This document shows, piece after piece, positions 58,101-64,000 of a stretch of DNA of 64,000 nt. The position numbers were made by a program, and so were the translations under genes. The notes under the pieces are model-generated. The model made no database searches, had not been told where the DNA came from, and saw only the letters and a list, made by a program, of their open reading frames with translations. The first letter of the stretch is position 1. The number at the start of each line of letters is the position of its first letter. Source of the stretch: Limnomonas spitsbergensis (taxonomy: Eukaryota > Chlorophyta > Chlorophyceae > Chlamydomonadales); the NCBI GenBank assembly GCA_037349105.1, contig JAYJMM010000101.1, positions 372,001 through 436,000 on the forward strand. Reading direction: 5' to 3'.

Positions 58101-60208
58101 TCAGAGGCGCTTCGCTTGCTGGCCGTCAACCACTACGTCACGGTGAGGGGGAGAGTTACTCGGGGGGGAGGGGCTGCTGACCAGGAGAGAGGCTATGAGC
58201 AGAGGGGCAGTCGGGGGGGAGGAGAGGCTGTTGGTGAGGGGGAGGAGCTGCTGGCCAGGGGAGGGGCTGTGGGCAGAGGTGCAGTCGGGGAGGAGCAATT
58301 AGCGTAGGGGCGGCTGGCTAGTAGACGGGCTGCGGAAGGGAGGGGCTATTGAAGGGAATACCTCTTGCTTGGACTTCAGAAAGTATGAGGCTGGCCGCCC
58401 AACCCTTGAACGCCTAGAAGGCAAAGGTGATTCTATGCCCTAAACTATGGCTGCAGGAACTGCTTTCCTGACCGTCGGAAAGCCGCTGCTCCAGCGTTCT
58501 TACCAGACCAAAGGATCCAGATGTAGGGAATGTCCTGCTAAGGTTATGAGGATCGTGAAATACCCTCCCCTGAAGATGGCCAGTGCCACCCACCGATTTA
58601 CGGCGCCTCTGGAAATCTTCATTTCTTGCAGGTCCAGATAGAGTGTTCCAGGCAGTTGGGACGCTTGTACACCCGGAATCGAGACTTCAATGTTACGGCG
58701 GAGGATGAACCCTAAAACCACCGAAGCATTCTTACCACTTATTCCAAAGGATCAAGGCATACGGTAGTGAACGTCCTTCTTACATGATAAGCTACGCCAC
58801 GTCTGCCCTCACCTCCGTGCCTCAATTTACCCCCTGGTTCACTCATTTCCGAAGTGTGAACAGCTGATGGAGCTACTGGAGCTGCTTCCCTACACTGCGG
58901 ACAGCCCGCCCACCACCACTGTGGATCGCGTGGAGTTGGTGACCATGTTCTGGGCACGCACGACCGACAGGTCACAGGGCTGGACCGACATCATGCGCAA
59001 GCTGGATAAAGAGGGACAGGTGAGAGTGGGGGGGAGGGGAGGCGGGTGGATGGAGGGGGTGGTCATCTTTTGACCATGTGCTACGGTAGGGTTGGCGGCT
59101 GAATCGACAAACTTCGAAAGATTGATAAAGAGGGACAGGTGAGAGTGGGGGAGGGAGGGGAGTCAGGTGAAGGGGGGCGTGCGTGGAGGGGGGGCAGCAT
59201 TTGACCGTGTGCTACGGGAGGGTTAGCGGATGAACCGACATACTTCGAAACATAGATAGAGAGGGCCAGAGGAGAGGAGGATATCATGTGCAAGCTGGAG
59301 AAAGAGGGACGGGTGAGGGGTTGAGGGAGAGGAGCTGGGAGAGGTGGATGGAGTGGAGGGCGAATGGAGGGTGGGTGTGTTGAGTGAGTGGTCATCTTAA
59401 GATTGTGTGCCATGGATAGGATTCATGGCTGGACAGACACAATGTACAAGCTTGGTAAAGAGGTACAGGCGAGAGGGGAGTTGGGTGAATGGAGGATGCA
59501 GTGGGTCGGGTGAATGGAGTGGAGGGTGGACGGAGGGTGGGTGGGTTGGAGTGGATGGCCATTTTCAGGCCGTATGTCTTGGATAGTGTTCATGGCTGGG
59601 CTGTCATTTTGTGCATGCTCTGGGCCCCTGGTCCAGAGGTCAGTGGGTAAATCCTGCATGTCAAGGCATGCCAGCACACGTCACCTCCAGATCTTATAAC
59701 CTTGACCTTTCAGATACAGCCCCCCCACACACACACGTGCCTTGTCTGAGGTAGGCGGATCAAGTGTTGTCCCCGTCAGCCCTGTCGCCTGGCAGCCCTA
59801 TATTCTAAGATGGTCGGGCGTGAGGTACCCCAAATTGCATGATCCCTGTTTCTTGTAACGCCCTCCCCGCCACACACACACGCTCTGTTCTATGACCTCC
59901 CCCCCCCCATCCCTCATGGTGCCCCCCCGTCCCCTATCTCTGCCTCTTCCCCCCCGTCCCCTATCTCTTCCTCCCTCCCCCCCCCCCTTGTCCCTGATCT
60001 CTCCCTCTTATTGTAACCACACCTGATGTAATCCCTGGCCCTCAGGATGTGACCCCGTCCCTGGTGAGGTAACCCTTATTACTGTAACTCGACCCATCCT
60101 GATGTAACCCCCATTCACCCCTGTATGACTTCATTGGTCATCATTTAACTCCCACTCCCCTGTCCCTCCATCCAGGTCCTCCTGTCTCAGCGCTTGGGCT
60201 ATTTCCAG
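36273..60208 (+). CDS. Giant LRR protein gene, at least 24 exons, continues past window
   Basis: Phase-checked exons: 36273-36413, 36800-37419, 38123-38601, 39068-39217, 39603-39811, 40540-40877, 41883-~42213, 42573-43139, 43809-43943, 44265-44579, 45544-45747, 45950-46063, 46856-46990, 48104-48319, 49080-49608, 50344-50441, 52558-52950, 54454-54827, 55202-55259, 56152-56341, 57069-57214, 58080-58142, 58855-59019, 60176-60208. Except the 41883 exon end and the AAG acceptor before 58855, all junctions are GT-AG with matching phase, giving about 2,000 residues. It is one gene by continuity, though the Met in PSKMPRTRF (42594) could start a second, shorter gene. The role is unknown. The architecture fits large algal/protist LRR proteins, probably scaffold or cilium/cytoskeleton associated (inference). 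The start (first exon) and the end are outside what I can define. Confidence 0.8.
37537..37890 (+). repeat. Ghost array, donor edge of exon ending 37419 (4 copies)
   Basis: The end of the exon (GAGTGCATCAATGTGTA, then CCGTATAG/GTAAGG) recurs at about 37540, 37630, 37790 and 37855. The 37630 copy keeps a perfect-looking donor (ACAGGTAAAGG). Confidence 0.85.
37975..38120. repeat. Tandem repeat upstream of exon 38123
   Basis: Three to four units of about 39-45 bp: CACACCTTGGATTCACACCC and GGCTGTACACCCTGNCA. The last unit runs into the acceptor TGGCAG. Confidence 0.85.
39243..39362 (+). repeat. Full-length ghost of exon 39068-39217
   Basis: Nearly the whole exon is repeated directly downstream (CTCATGGACAGCAGTTTGGA to GGAAGGGTGCAATG). 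The copy holds an in-frame TAG in place of AAGGTGG and lacks an acceptor. Confidence 0.9.
40905..41530 (+). repeat. Ghost array, donor edge of exon ending 40877 (4-5 copies)
   Basis: Copies with GGGCATGCCCC, ATGCGACATGTCTGCCG, GCCACATTGCAAATCTCA and AGGAGAAG lie near 40945, 41040, 41270, 41385 and 41460. They match the exon end (GTCGGCCGGCCACAGCGCC to ATCTCAAG/GTGCGG). Confidence 0.85.
43548..43765 (+). repeat. Ghost array, acceptor edge of LRR exon 43809 (2 copies)
   Basis: 43560-43625 reads ISALRCLVMQLQGLREIHL and 43690-43760 reads ISAMRDLVMWMQVLHVLHL, against ISALGDLVMQLQDLRALHL in the real exon. Both have CAG or TCAG acceptors in front but lack a donor and run into stops. Confidence 0.9.
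43809..46063 (+). CDS. LRR gene, leucine-rich repeat part
   Basis: Four exons (43809-43943, 44265-44579, 45544-45747, 45950-46063) code for about 256 residues with at least six RI-type repeats. Signature pieces are LRALHLASNDINDTVFEPLA, LDLGSNSISSSSIHRL, LRRLDLSRCCLGERAAIAIG, LEILDISWNSFG, IQELNLAWTGMGDEGASHVA, VCVLDLSGNSLSESTCSVL and LVDLILRDNQMGHLAARGL. All four exons begin and end in phase 0, so each can be skipped or duplicated without shifting the frame. RI-type LRRs form curved protein-binding surfaces. Confidence 0.9.
44660..45430 (+). repeat. Ghost array, donor edge of LRR exon ending 44579 (6 copies)
   Basis: The segment GCAGACGTNGAGCTTGGAGA to GGGGTGAGCAACTGG recurs near 44668, 44803, 44938, 45084, 45193 and 45362. 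The first three are almost identical with a period of about 135 bp and include the intron sequence, so they are recent. The last three are decayed. Confidence 0.95.
45897..45925 (+). repeat. Ghost of exon 45950 acceptor edge
   Basis: TTTGCAGGACAACAAAACCC at 45897 repeats TTTGCAGGAGAACAAAACCC at 45944, with a TCTCATGTGCCGGCA-type spacer repeated too. Confidence 0.85.
46290..46770 (+). repeat. Ghost array, acceptor edge of exon 46856 (5 copies)
   Basis: TTGACCTGACGGGCTGCAGC and TTCCAGCCAGCTGCCAC recur near 46294, 46397, 46505, 46631 and 46740. They are separated by about 110 bp of AACCCTAAACC-type filler. Confidence 0.93.
46856..60208 (+). CDS. LRR gene, C-terminal repeated-unit part
   Basis: The part begins VDLTGCSFQP. 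A unit with the pattern NP..P.G.Y.L.LS.P..R.V...L..L, then W....NG.....L, then P..G.L.L.F occurs twice. Copy 1 starts NPNEPDGLYRLDMSTPAERQ (46856 and 48104 exons). Copy 2 starts SPDNPTGVYNLVLSQPAHRT (52558 exon). Each is preceded or followed by a helical linker with a C..Q..E or RLG motif (CFFTCAQLKEVAMSF; RERLGTLSCYS; CEQLMELLELLPYT with RVELVTMFWARTTD; LLSQRLGYFQ). The final RLGYF should lead into a third NP..P unit beyond the satellite. Exons 49080, 54454 and 56152 add Gly/Ala/Ser-rich disordered inserts. I recall this unit from large algal and dinoflagellate LRR proteins; its function is not known. Confidence 0.75.
47040..47190 (+). repeat. Ghost array, donor edge of exon ending 46990 (2 copies)
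   Basis: 47045-47135 repeats the exon end from CCCCAC.ACC.GCTTCA to GCCAGCAGAACAACAG/GTGGGC. A shorter second copy is near 47155-47190 (GCGGAGCGACAGCTGGTAGG). Confidence 0.88.
47210..47615 (+). repeat. Ghost array, acceptor edge of exon 48104 (3 copies)
   Basis: CAGGTTGCATTAGACCTGCA and the CAGGGCATGACCACCTGGC-like part occur near 47215, 47370 and 47545, before the real exon at 48104. Confidence 0.88.
47660..48055. repeat. CACCCCCATCTCCACCCC tract
   Basis: A C-rich microsatellite or minisatellite of CCACC, CCCCATCTCCA and CCCACTCCCACCA words just upstream of exon 48104. Long Pro/Gly-type frames on both strands are artefacts. Confidence 0.95.
48345..48915 (+). repeat. Ghost array, donor edge of exon ending 48319 (4-5 copies)
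   Basis: Copies of TTCCAGGCGCTCGCGACGGT and GGTGAACACTATCAGATGGT through CACGACCAG/GT lie near 48355, 48455, 48600, 48795 and 48890, with increasing decay. Confidence 0.85.
49640..49795. repeat. ACATGTAGTACATCCTACAT repeat
   Basis: Three units of about 58 bp with TGTAGTGCATG, GATGATGCATATGTTACA and ACATGTAGTACATCC. Confidence 0.9.
50078..50343. repeat. CACCTCCCCC decamer array, about 26 copies
   Basis: A 10-bp unit runs right up to the acceptor CTCTCCCCACAG of exon 50344, so it supplies that exon's pyrimidine tract. Variants are CACCTCTCCC and CATCTCCCCC. Confidence 0.97.
51725..52470 (+). repeat. Ghost array, acceptor edge of exon 52558 (5 copies)
   Basis: The real exon start (GGCGTCCTGACCGACCCCGA to TCAGCGCTGCCGCCCGC) is echoed near 51731, 51860, 52128, 52260 and 52410. 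Each copy follows a CAG or ACAG and is separated by CACCCTCCTCCCCCAA-like filler. Confidence 0.93.
53034..53665 (+). repeat. Ghost array, donor edge of exon ending 52950 (5 copies)
   Basis: Copies near 53034, 53210, 53320, 53470 and 53605 keep CTCAGCGTGTCCCAGTTCCA with AG/GT or a mutated junction. The first copy extends 89 bp into the exon (GCTGCCGCGGTACGGGATGC). Confidence 0.95.
53840..54390 (+). repeat. Ghost array, acceptor edge of exon 54454 (4 copies)
   Basis: GTCTAGGTGCTCGTGGCGTT and GCTGGCNGGCGACGAGATGC occur near 53850, 54005, 54187 and 54335. Similarity rises towards the real exon. Confidence 0.94.
55040..55140 (+). repeat. Ghost copies of exon 55202 acceptor edge
   Basis: TATAGGACAAAGAGGAATGT at 55098 and a weaker TTAGGAACC at 55055 mirror ACAGGACGAAGAGGACCGT. 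Confidence 0.65.
55661..56110 (+). repeat. Ghost array, acceptor edge of exon 56152 (4 copies)
   Basis: Copies near 55661, 55795, 55893 and 56041 of CCCAGGTGTCTGCNATGATG, GGCCTGGCAGG and AACCGGCCCG. The 56041 copy is almost intact (VSAKMGLAGTNGPEPSSPNR) and could be an alternative or duplicated exon. Confidence 0.9.
56390..56660 (+). repeat. Ghost array, donor edge of exon ending 56341 (3 copies)
   Basis: GTCACGACTGGCATCTTCGG followed by CATGTGGGTG recurs near 56395, 56540 and 56622. A GTGTGGAAGATGTGTGG filler is shared. Confidence 0.9.
56845..57035 (+). repeat. Ghost array, acceptor edge of exon 57069 (2 copies)
   Basis: CAGCC.CACACGCTCTGGTC and GCCACCTACCTGCTCACTGG at 56848 and 56971 mirror the real exon start. 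Both could be read as exons (TRSGRASLATYLLTG). Confidence 0.93.
57300..57500 (+). repeat. Ghost array, donor edge of exon ending 57214 (2 copies)
   Basis: 57305-57400 repeats CACTGCTGACATCAGGGTTA to CCCCAACCTAGTCAGGTGG but with a TAG in place of the AGA of VRQM. A shorter copy is at 57440-57495. Confidence 0.9.
57585..57835. repeat. Tandem repeat, CACCTCGTACCCCACACCTC
   Basis: Four units of about 56 bp containing GCATGCCNTTTGACTTGTCA and CACCCCACACCTCGTACCCC, with near-identical copies from 57640 onward. Confidence 0.92.
59085..59620 (+). repeat. Ghost array, donor edge of exon ending 59019 (4 copies)
   Basis: TTGATAAAGAGGGACAG/GTGAGAGTGGGG and its upstream part recur near 59090, 59220-59315, 59415 and 59585. 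Confidence 0.9.
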
Positions 60209-60559
60209 GTAAGGGGCATCTGCAGGGGGAGGGCATGATAAGAGTGTGCAAGCACTACCGCAAATTAGCTTTGCCTTTCCGCGAAAGTATAGTTTATGAG
60301 GGGTGCGCGATGAGCCGCGCAGACAATTAAGTAAGTACTATTGGGGGTGCGCAGTAACGTTGATGAGCGTAAGTGGTTAAAATCGGTTGGAAGCAGTTGG
60401 AAGCAGTTGGAAGTCGGAATTGGGCAGTGCGCGAACTAATAAACAATGAAAAATCTCTGTGCGGGACTTTATAAACAATGAAAAAGGGGTGCAGAGCTAA
60501 ATTTAACAAGTCCTTTTCCTATGCGGGATGGCACACTTCATGAACGGTATTCAATTATT

Positions 60560-60682
60560 TCTAGGTTCCGGGATAACTAATTTATTATTTAAATATTTCC
60601 AGATACTAGTAATGTACCAGTACCGTTATTATTACTTATTTCCAGGTGTACCGATTTGTGAATTTATTTCCAGGTACCTGGA
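60560..60682 (+). repeat. Ghost copies of the TATTTCCAG/GT exon end
   Basis: TTATTTCTAGGTT, ATATTTCCAGAT, CTTATTTCCAGGTGTACC and TTATTTCCAGGTACC at about 60556, 60591, 60640 and 60668 echo the exon end GCTATTTCCAG/GTAAGG at 60199-60213. The last one abuts the satellite array. Confidence 0.6.
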
Positions 60683-63600
60683 CGACTCGGGCCACTGACC
60701 TGCCCCGACCTGGCCTGGACGATTCAGGCCACTGACCTGCCCCGACCTGGCCTGGACGATTCAGGCCACTGACCTGCCCCGACCTGGCCTGGACGATTCA
60801 GGCCACTGACCTGCCCCGACCTGGCCTGGAAGATTCAGGCCATTGACCTGCCCCGACCTGGCCTGGACGATGCAGGCCACTGACCTGCCCCGACCTGGCC
60901 TGGACGATTCAGGCCACTGACCTGCCCCGACCTGGCCTGGACGATGCAGGCCACTGACCTGCCCCGACCTGGCCTGGACGATTCAGGCCACTGACCTGCC
61001 CCGACCTGGCCTGGACGATTCAGGCCATTGACCTGCCCCGACCTGGCCTGGACGATTCAGGCCACTGACCTGCCCCGACCTGGCCTGGACGATTCAGGCC
61101 ACTGACCTGCCCCGACCTGGCCTGGACGATGCAGGCCACTGACCTGCCCCGACCTGGCCTGGACGATTCAGGCCATTGACCTGCCCCGACCTGGCCTGGA
61201 CGATTCAGGCCACTGACCTGCCCCGACCTGGCCTGGACGATTCAGGCCACTGACCTGCCCCGACCTGGCCTGGACGATGCAGGCCACTGACCTGCCCCGA
61301 CCTGGCCTGGACGATGCAGGCCACTGACCTGCCCCGACCTGGCCTGGACGATGCAGGCCACTGACCTGCCCCGACCTGGCCTGGACGATTCAGGCCACTG
61401 ACCTGCCCCGACCTGGCCTGGACGATTCAGGCCACTGACCTGCCCCGACCTGGCCTGGACGATTCAGGCCACTGACCTGCCCCGACCTGGCCTGGACGAT
61501 GCAGGCCACTGACCTGCCCCGACCTGGCCTGGACGATGCAGGCCACTGACCTGCCCCGACCTGGCCTGGACGATGCAGGCCACTGACCTGCCCCGACCTG
61601 GCCTGGACGATTCGGGCCACTGACCTGCCCCGACCTGGCCTGGACGATTCAGGCCACTGACCTACCCCGACCTGGCCTGGACGATTCAGGCCACTGACCT
61701 ACCCCGACCTGGCCTGGACGATTCAGGCCACTGACCTGCCCCGACCTGGCCTGGACGATTCGGGCCACTGACCTGCCCCGACCTGGCCTGGACGATTCGG
61801 GCCACTGACCTGCCCCGACCTGGCCTGGACGATTCGGGCCACTGACCTGCCCCGACCTGGCCTGGACGATTCGGGCCACTGACCTGCCCCGACCTGGCCT
61901 GGACGATTCAAGCCACTGACCTGCCCCGACCTGGCCTGGACGATTCGGGCCACTGACCTGCCCCGACCTGGCCTGGACGATTCAGGCCACTGACCTGCCC
62001 CGACCTGGCTTGGACGATTCAGGCCACTGACCTGCCCCGACCTGGCCTGGACGATTCCGGCCATTGACCTGCCCTGACCTGGCCTGGACGATTCAGGCCA
62101 CTGACCTGCCCCGACCTGGCCTGGACGATGCAGGCCATTGACCTGCCCCGACCTGGCCTGGACGATTCAGGCCATTGACCTGCCCCGACCTGGCCTGGAC
62201 GATGCAGGCCATTGACCTGCCCCGACCTGGCCTGGACGATGCAGGCCATTGACCTGCCCCGACCTGGCCTGGACGATTCAGGCCACTGACCTGCCCCGAC
62301 CTGGCCTGGACGATTCAGGCCATTGACCTGCCCCGACCTGGCCTGGACGATTCAGGCCACTGACCTGCCCCGACCTGGCCTGGACGATGCAGGCCATTGA
62401 CCTGCCCCGACCTGGCCTGGACGATTCAGGCCACTGACCTGCCCCGACCTGGCCTGGACGATGCAGGCCACTGACCTGCCCCGACCTGGCCTGGACGATT
62501 CAGGCCACTGACCTGCCCCGACCTGGCCTGGACGATTCAGGCCACTGACCTGCCCCGACCTGGCCTGGACAATTCGGGCCACTGACCTGCCCCGACCTGG
62601 CCTGGACGATTCAGGCCACTGACCTGCCCCGACCTGGCCTGGACGATTCAGGCCACTGACCTGCCCCGACCTGGCCTGGACGATTCGGGCCACTGACCTG
62701 CCCCGACCTGGCCTGGACGATTCAGGCCACTGACCTGCCCCGACCTGGCCTGGACGATGCAGGCCACTGACCTGCCCCGACCTGGCCTGGACGATTCGGG
62801 CCACTGACCTGCCCCGACCTGGCCTGGACGATTCAGGCCATTGACCTGCCCCGACCTGGCCTGGACGATTCAGGCCACTGACCTGCCCCGACCTGGCCTG
62901 GACGATTCAGGCCACTGACCTGCCCCGACCTGGCCTGGACGATGCAGGCCACTGACCTGCCCCGACCTGGCCTGGACGATTCAGGCCACTGACCTGCCCC
63001 GACCTGGCCTGGACGATGCAGGCCACTGACCTGCCCCGACCTGGCCTGGACGATTCAGGCCACTGACCTGCCCCGACCTGGCCTGGACGATGCAGGCCAT
63101 TGACCTGCCCCGACCTGGCCTGGACGATTCAGGCCACTGACCTGCCCCGACCTGGCCTGGACGATTCAGGCCACTGACCTGCCCCGACCTGGCCTGGACG
63201 ATGCAGGCCACTGACCTGCCCCGACCTGGCCTGGACGATTCAGGCCATTGACCTGCCCCGACCTGGCCTGGACGATTCAGGCCACTGACCTGCCCCGACC
63301 TGGCCTGGACGATTCAGGCCACTGACCTGCCCCGACCTGGCCTGGACGATGCAGGCCACTGACCTGCCCCGACCTGGCCTGGACGATTCAGGCCACTGAC
63401 CTGCCCCGACCTGGCCTGGACGATGCAGGCCACTGACCTGCCCCGACCTGGCCTGGACGATTCAGGCCACTGACCTGCCCCGACCTGGCCTGGACGATTC
63501 AGGCCACTGACCTGCCCCGACCTGGCCTGGACGATTCAGGCCACTGACCTGCCCCGACCTGGCCTGGACGATGCAGGCCACTGACCTGCCCCGACCTGGC

Positions 63601-64000
63601 CTGGACGATGCAGGCCACTGACCTGCCCCGACCTGGCCTGGACGATGCAGGCCACTGACCTGCCCCGACCTGGCCTGGACGATTCGGGCCACTGACCTGC
63701 CCCGACCTGGCCTGGACGATTCAGGCCACTGACCTACCCCGACCTGGCCTGGACGATTCAGGCCACTGACCTACCCCGACCTGGCCTGGACGATTCAGGC
63801 CACTGACCTGCCCCGACCTGGCCTGGACGATTCGGGCCACTGACCTGCCCCGACCTGGCCTGGACGATTCGGGCCACTGACCTGCCCCGACCTGGCCTGG
63901 ACGATTCGGGCCACTGACCTGCCCCGACCTGGCCTGGACGATTCGGGCCACTGACCTGCCCCGACCTGGCCTGGACGATTCAAGCCACTGACCTGCCCCG
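60676..64000. repeat. 37-bp satellite array with 2,072-bp higher-order repeat
   Basis: About 90 head-to-tail monomers of 37 bp run to the window end. Each contains GGCCTGGACGATTCAGGCC, a perfect 6-bp stem (GGCCTG/CAGGCC) with a 7-nt loop. Variants are ATTCAGG, ATGCAGG or ATTCGGG, CACTG or CATTG, and CTGCCCC or CTACCCC. The variant order at about 60900-61930 recurs at about 62972-64000 with an offset of exactly 2,072 bp (56 x 37). Rare marks recur too: the CTACCCC pair (61660-61705 and 63732-63775) and the TTCAAGCC monomer (61907 and 63979). Minus-strand frames of 76-150 codons are artefacts. Confidence 0.97.

Noticed and set aside
60676..64000. Minus-strand open frames of 76-150 codons (RPGQVGAGQWPESS repeats)
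   Set aside because: They are translations of the 37-bp satellite. 37 is not a multiple of three, and frames stay open only where ATGCAGG or ATTCGGG variants remove a stop.
60676..64000. CRISPR array
   Set aside because: The units are contiguous without unique spacers, and the context is a eukaryotic gene. It is a satellite.

Overview
This window is nuclear DNA of a eukaryote, most likely a chlorophyte green alga with an intron-rich, repeat-swollen genome. The evidence is GC-rich exons with poly-Ala/poly-Gln tracts, many GT-AG introns whose phases match, introns seeded with plant-type telomere-like motifs (CCCTAAA/AACCCT), and a MYND-finger protein of a style common in green algae. Species cannot be fixed from sequence alone. 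There is no sign of bacterial operons, CRISPR or an organelle genome.

Layout. (1) 0.05-0.3 kb: decayed copy of exon 2 of the LAS1 gene that lies 14 kb away. (2) 0.8-4.4 kb, plus: helical protein ending in a MYND zinc finger, with its 3' end tandemly duplicated. (3) 7.3-15.5 kb, minus: a complete ten-exon LAS1 gene (ITS2 processing, ribosome biogenesis), reconstructed here with every splice phase matching (880 aa, HEPN motif RHDASH). (4) 15.7-22 kb: a dead LINE fragment, tandem repeats, and pieces of an unrecognised gene. (5) 22.7-26.9 kb, minus: a four-exon gene joining CCCH zinc fingers to armadillo repeats. (6) 27-35.6 kb: gene-poor and repeat-rich, with a TTTTC microsatellite and several minisatellites. 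(7) 36.3-60.2 kb, plus: one very large gene of about 24 recognised exons. It has a disordered Ala/Pro/Gln-rich N-terminal part, RI-type leucine-rich repeats, and at least two copies of an NP..G.Y.L / RLG-Y unit seen in big algal and protist LRR proteins. It continues past the window. (8) 60.7-64 kb: a 37-bp satellite array, apparently in an intron of that gene, with a 2,072-bp (56-monomer) higher-order repeat.

The most striking feature is not a gene. Nearly every long intron of LAS1 and of the LRR gene is filled with one to six decayed tandem copies of the adjoining exon edge, splice site included. I call these ghost-exon arrays. About 60 such copies are visible. They suggest that introns here grow by repeated duplication of exon-intron junctions.
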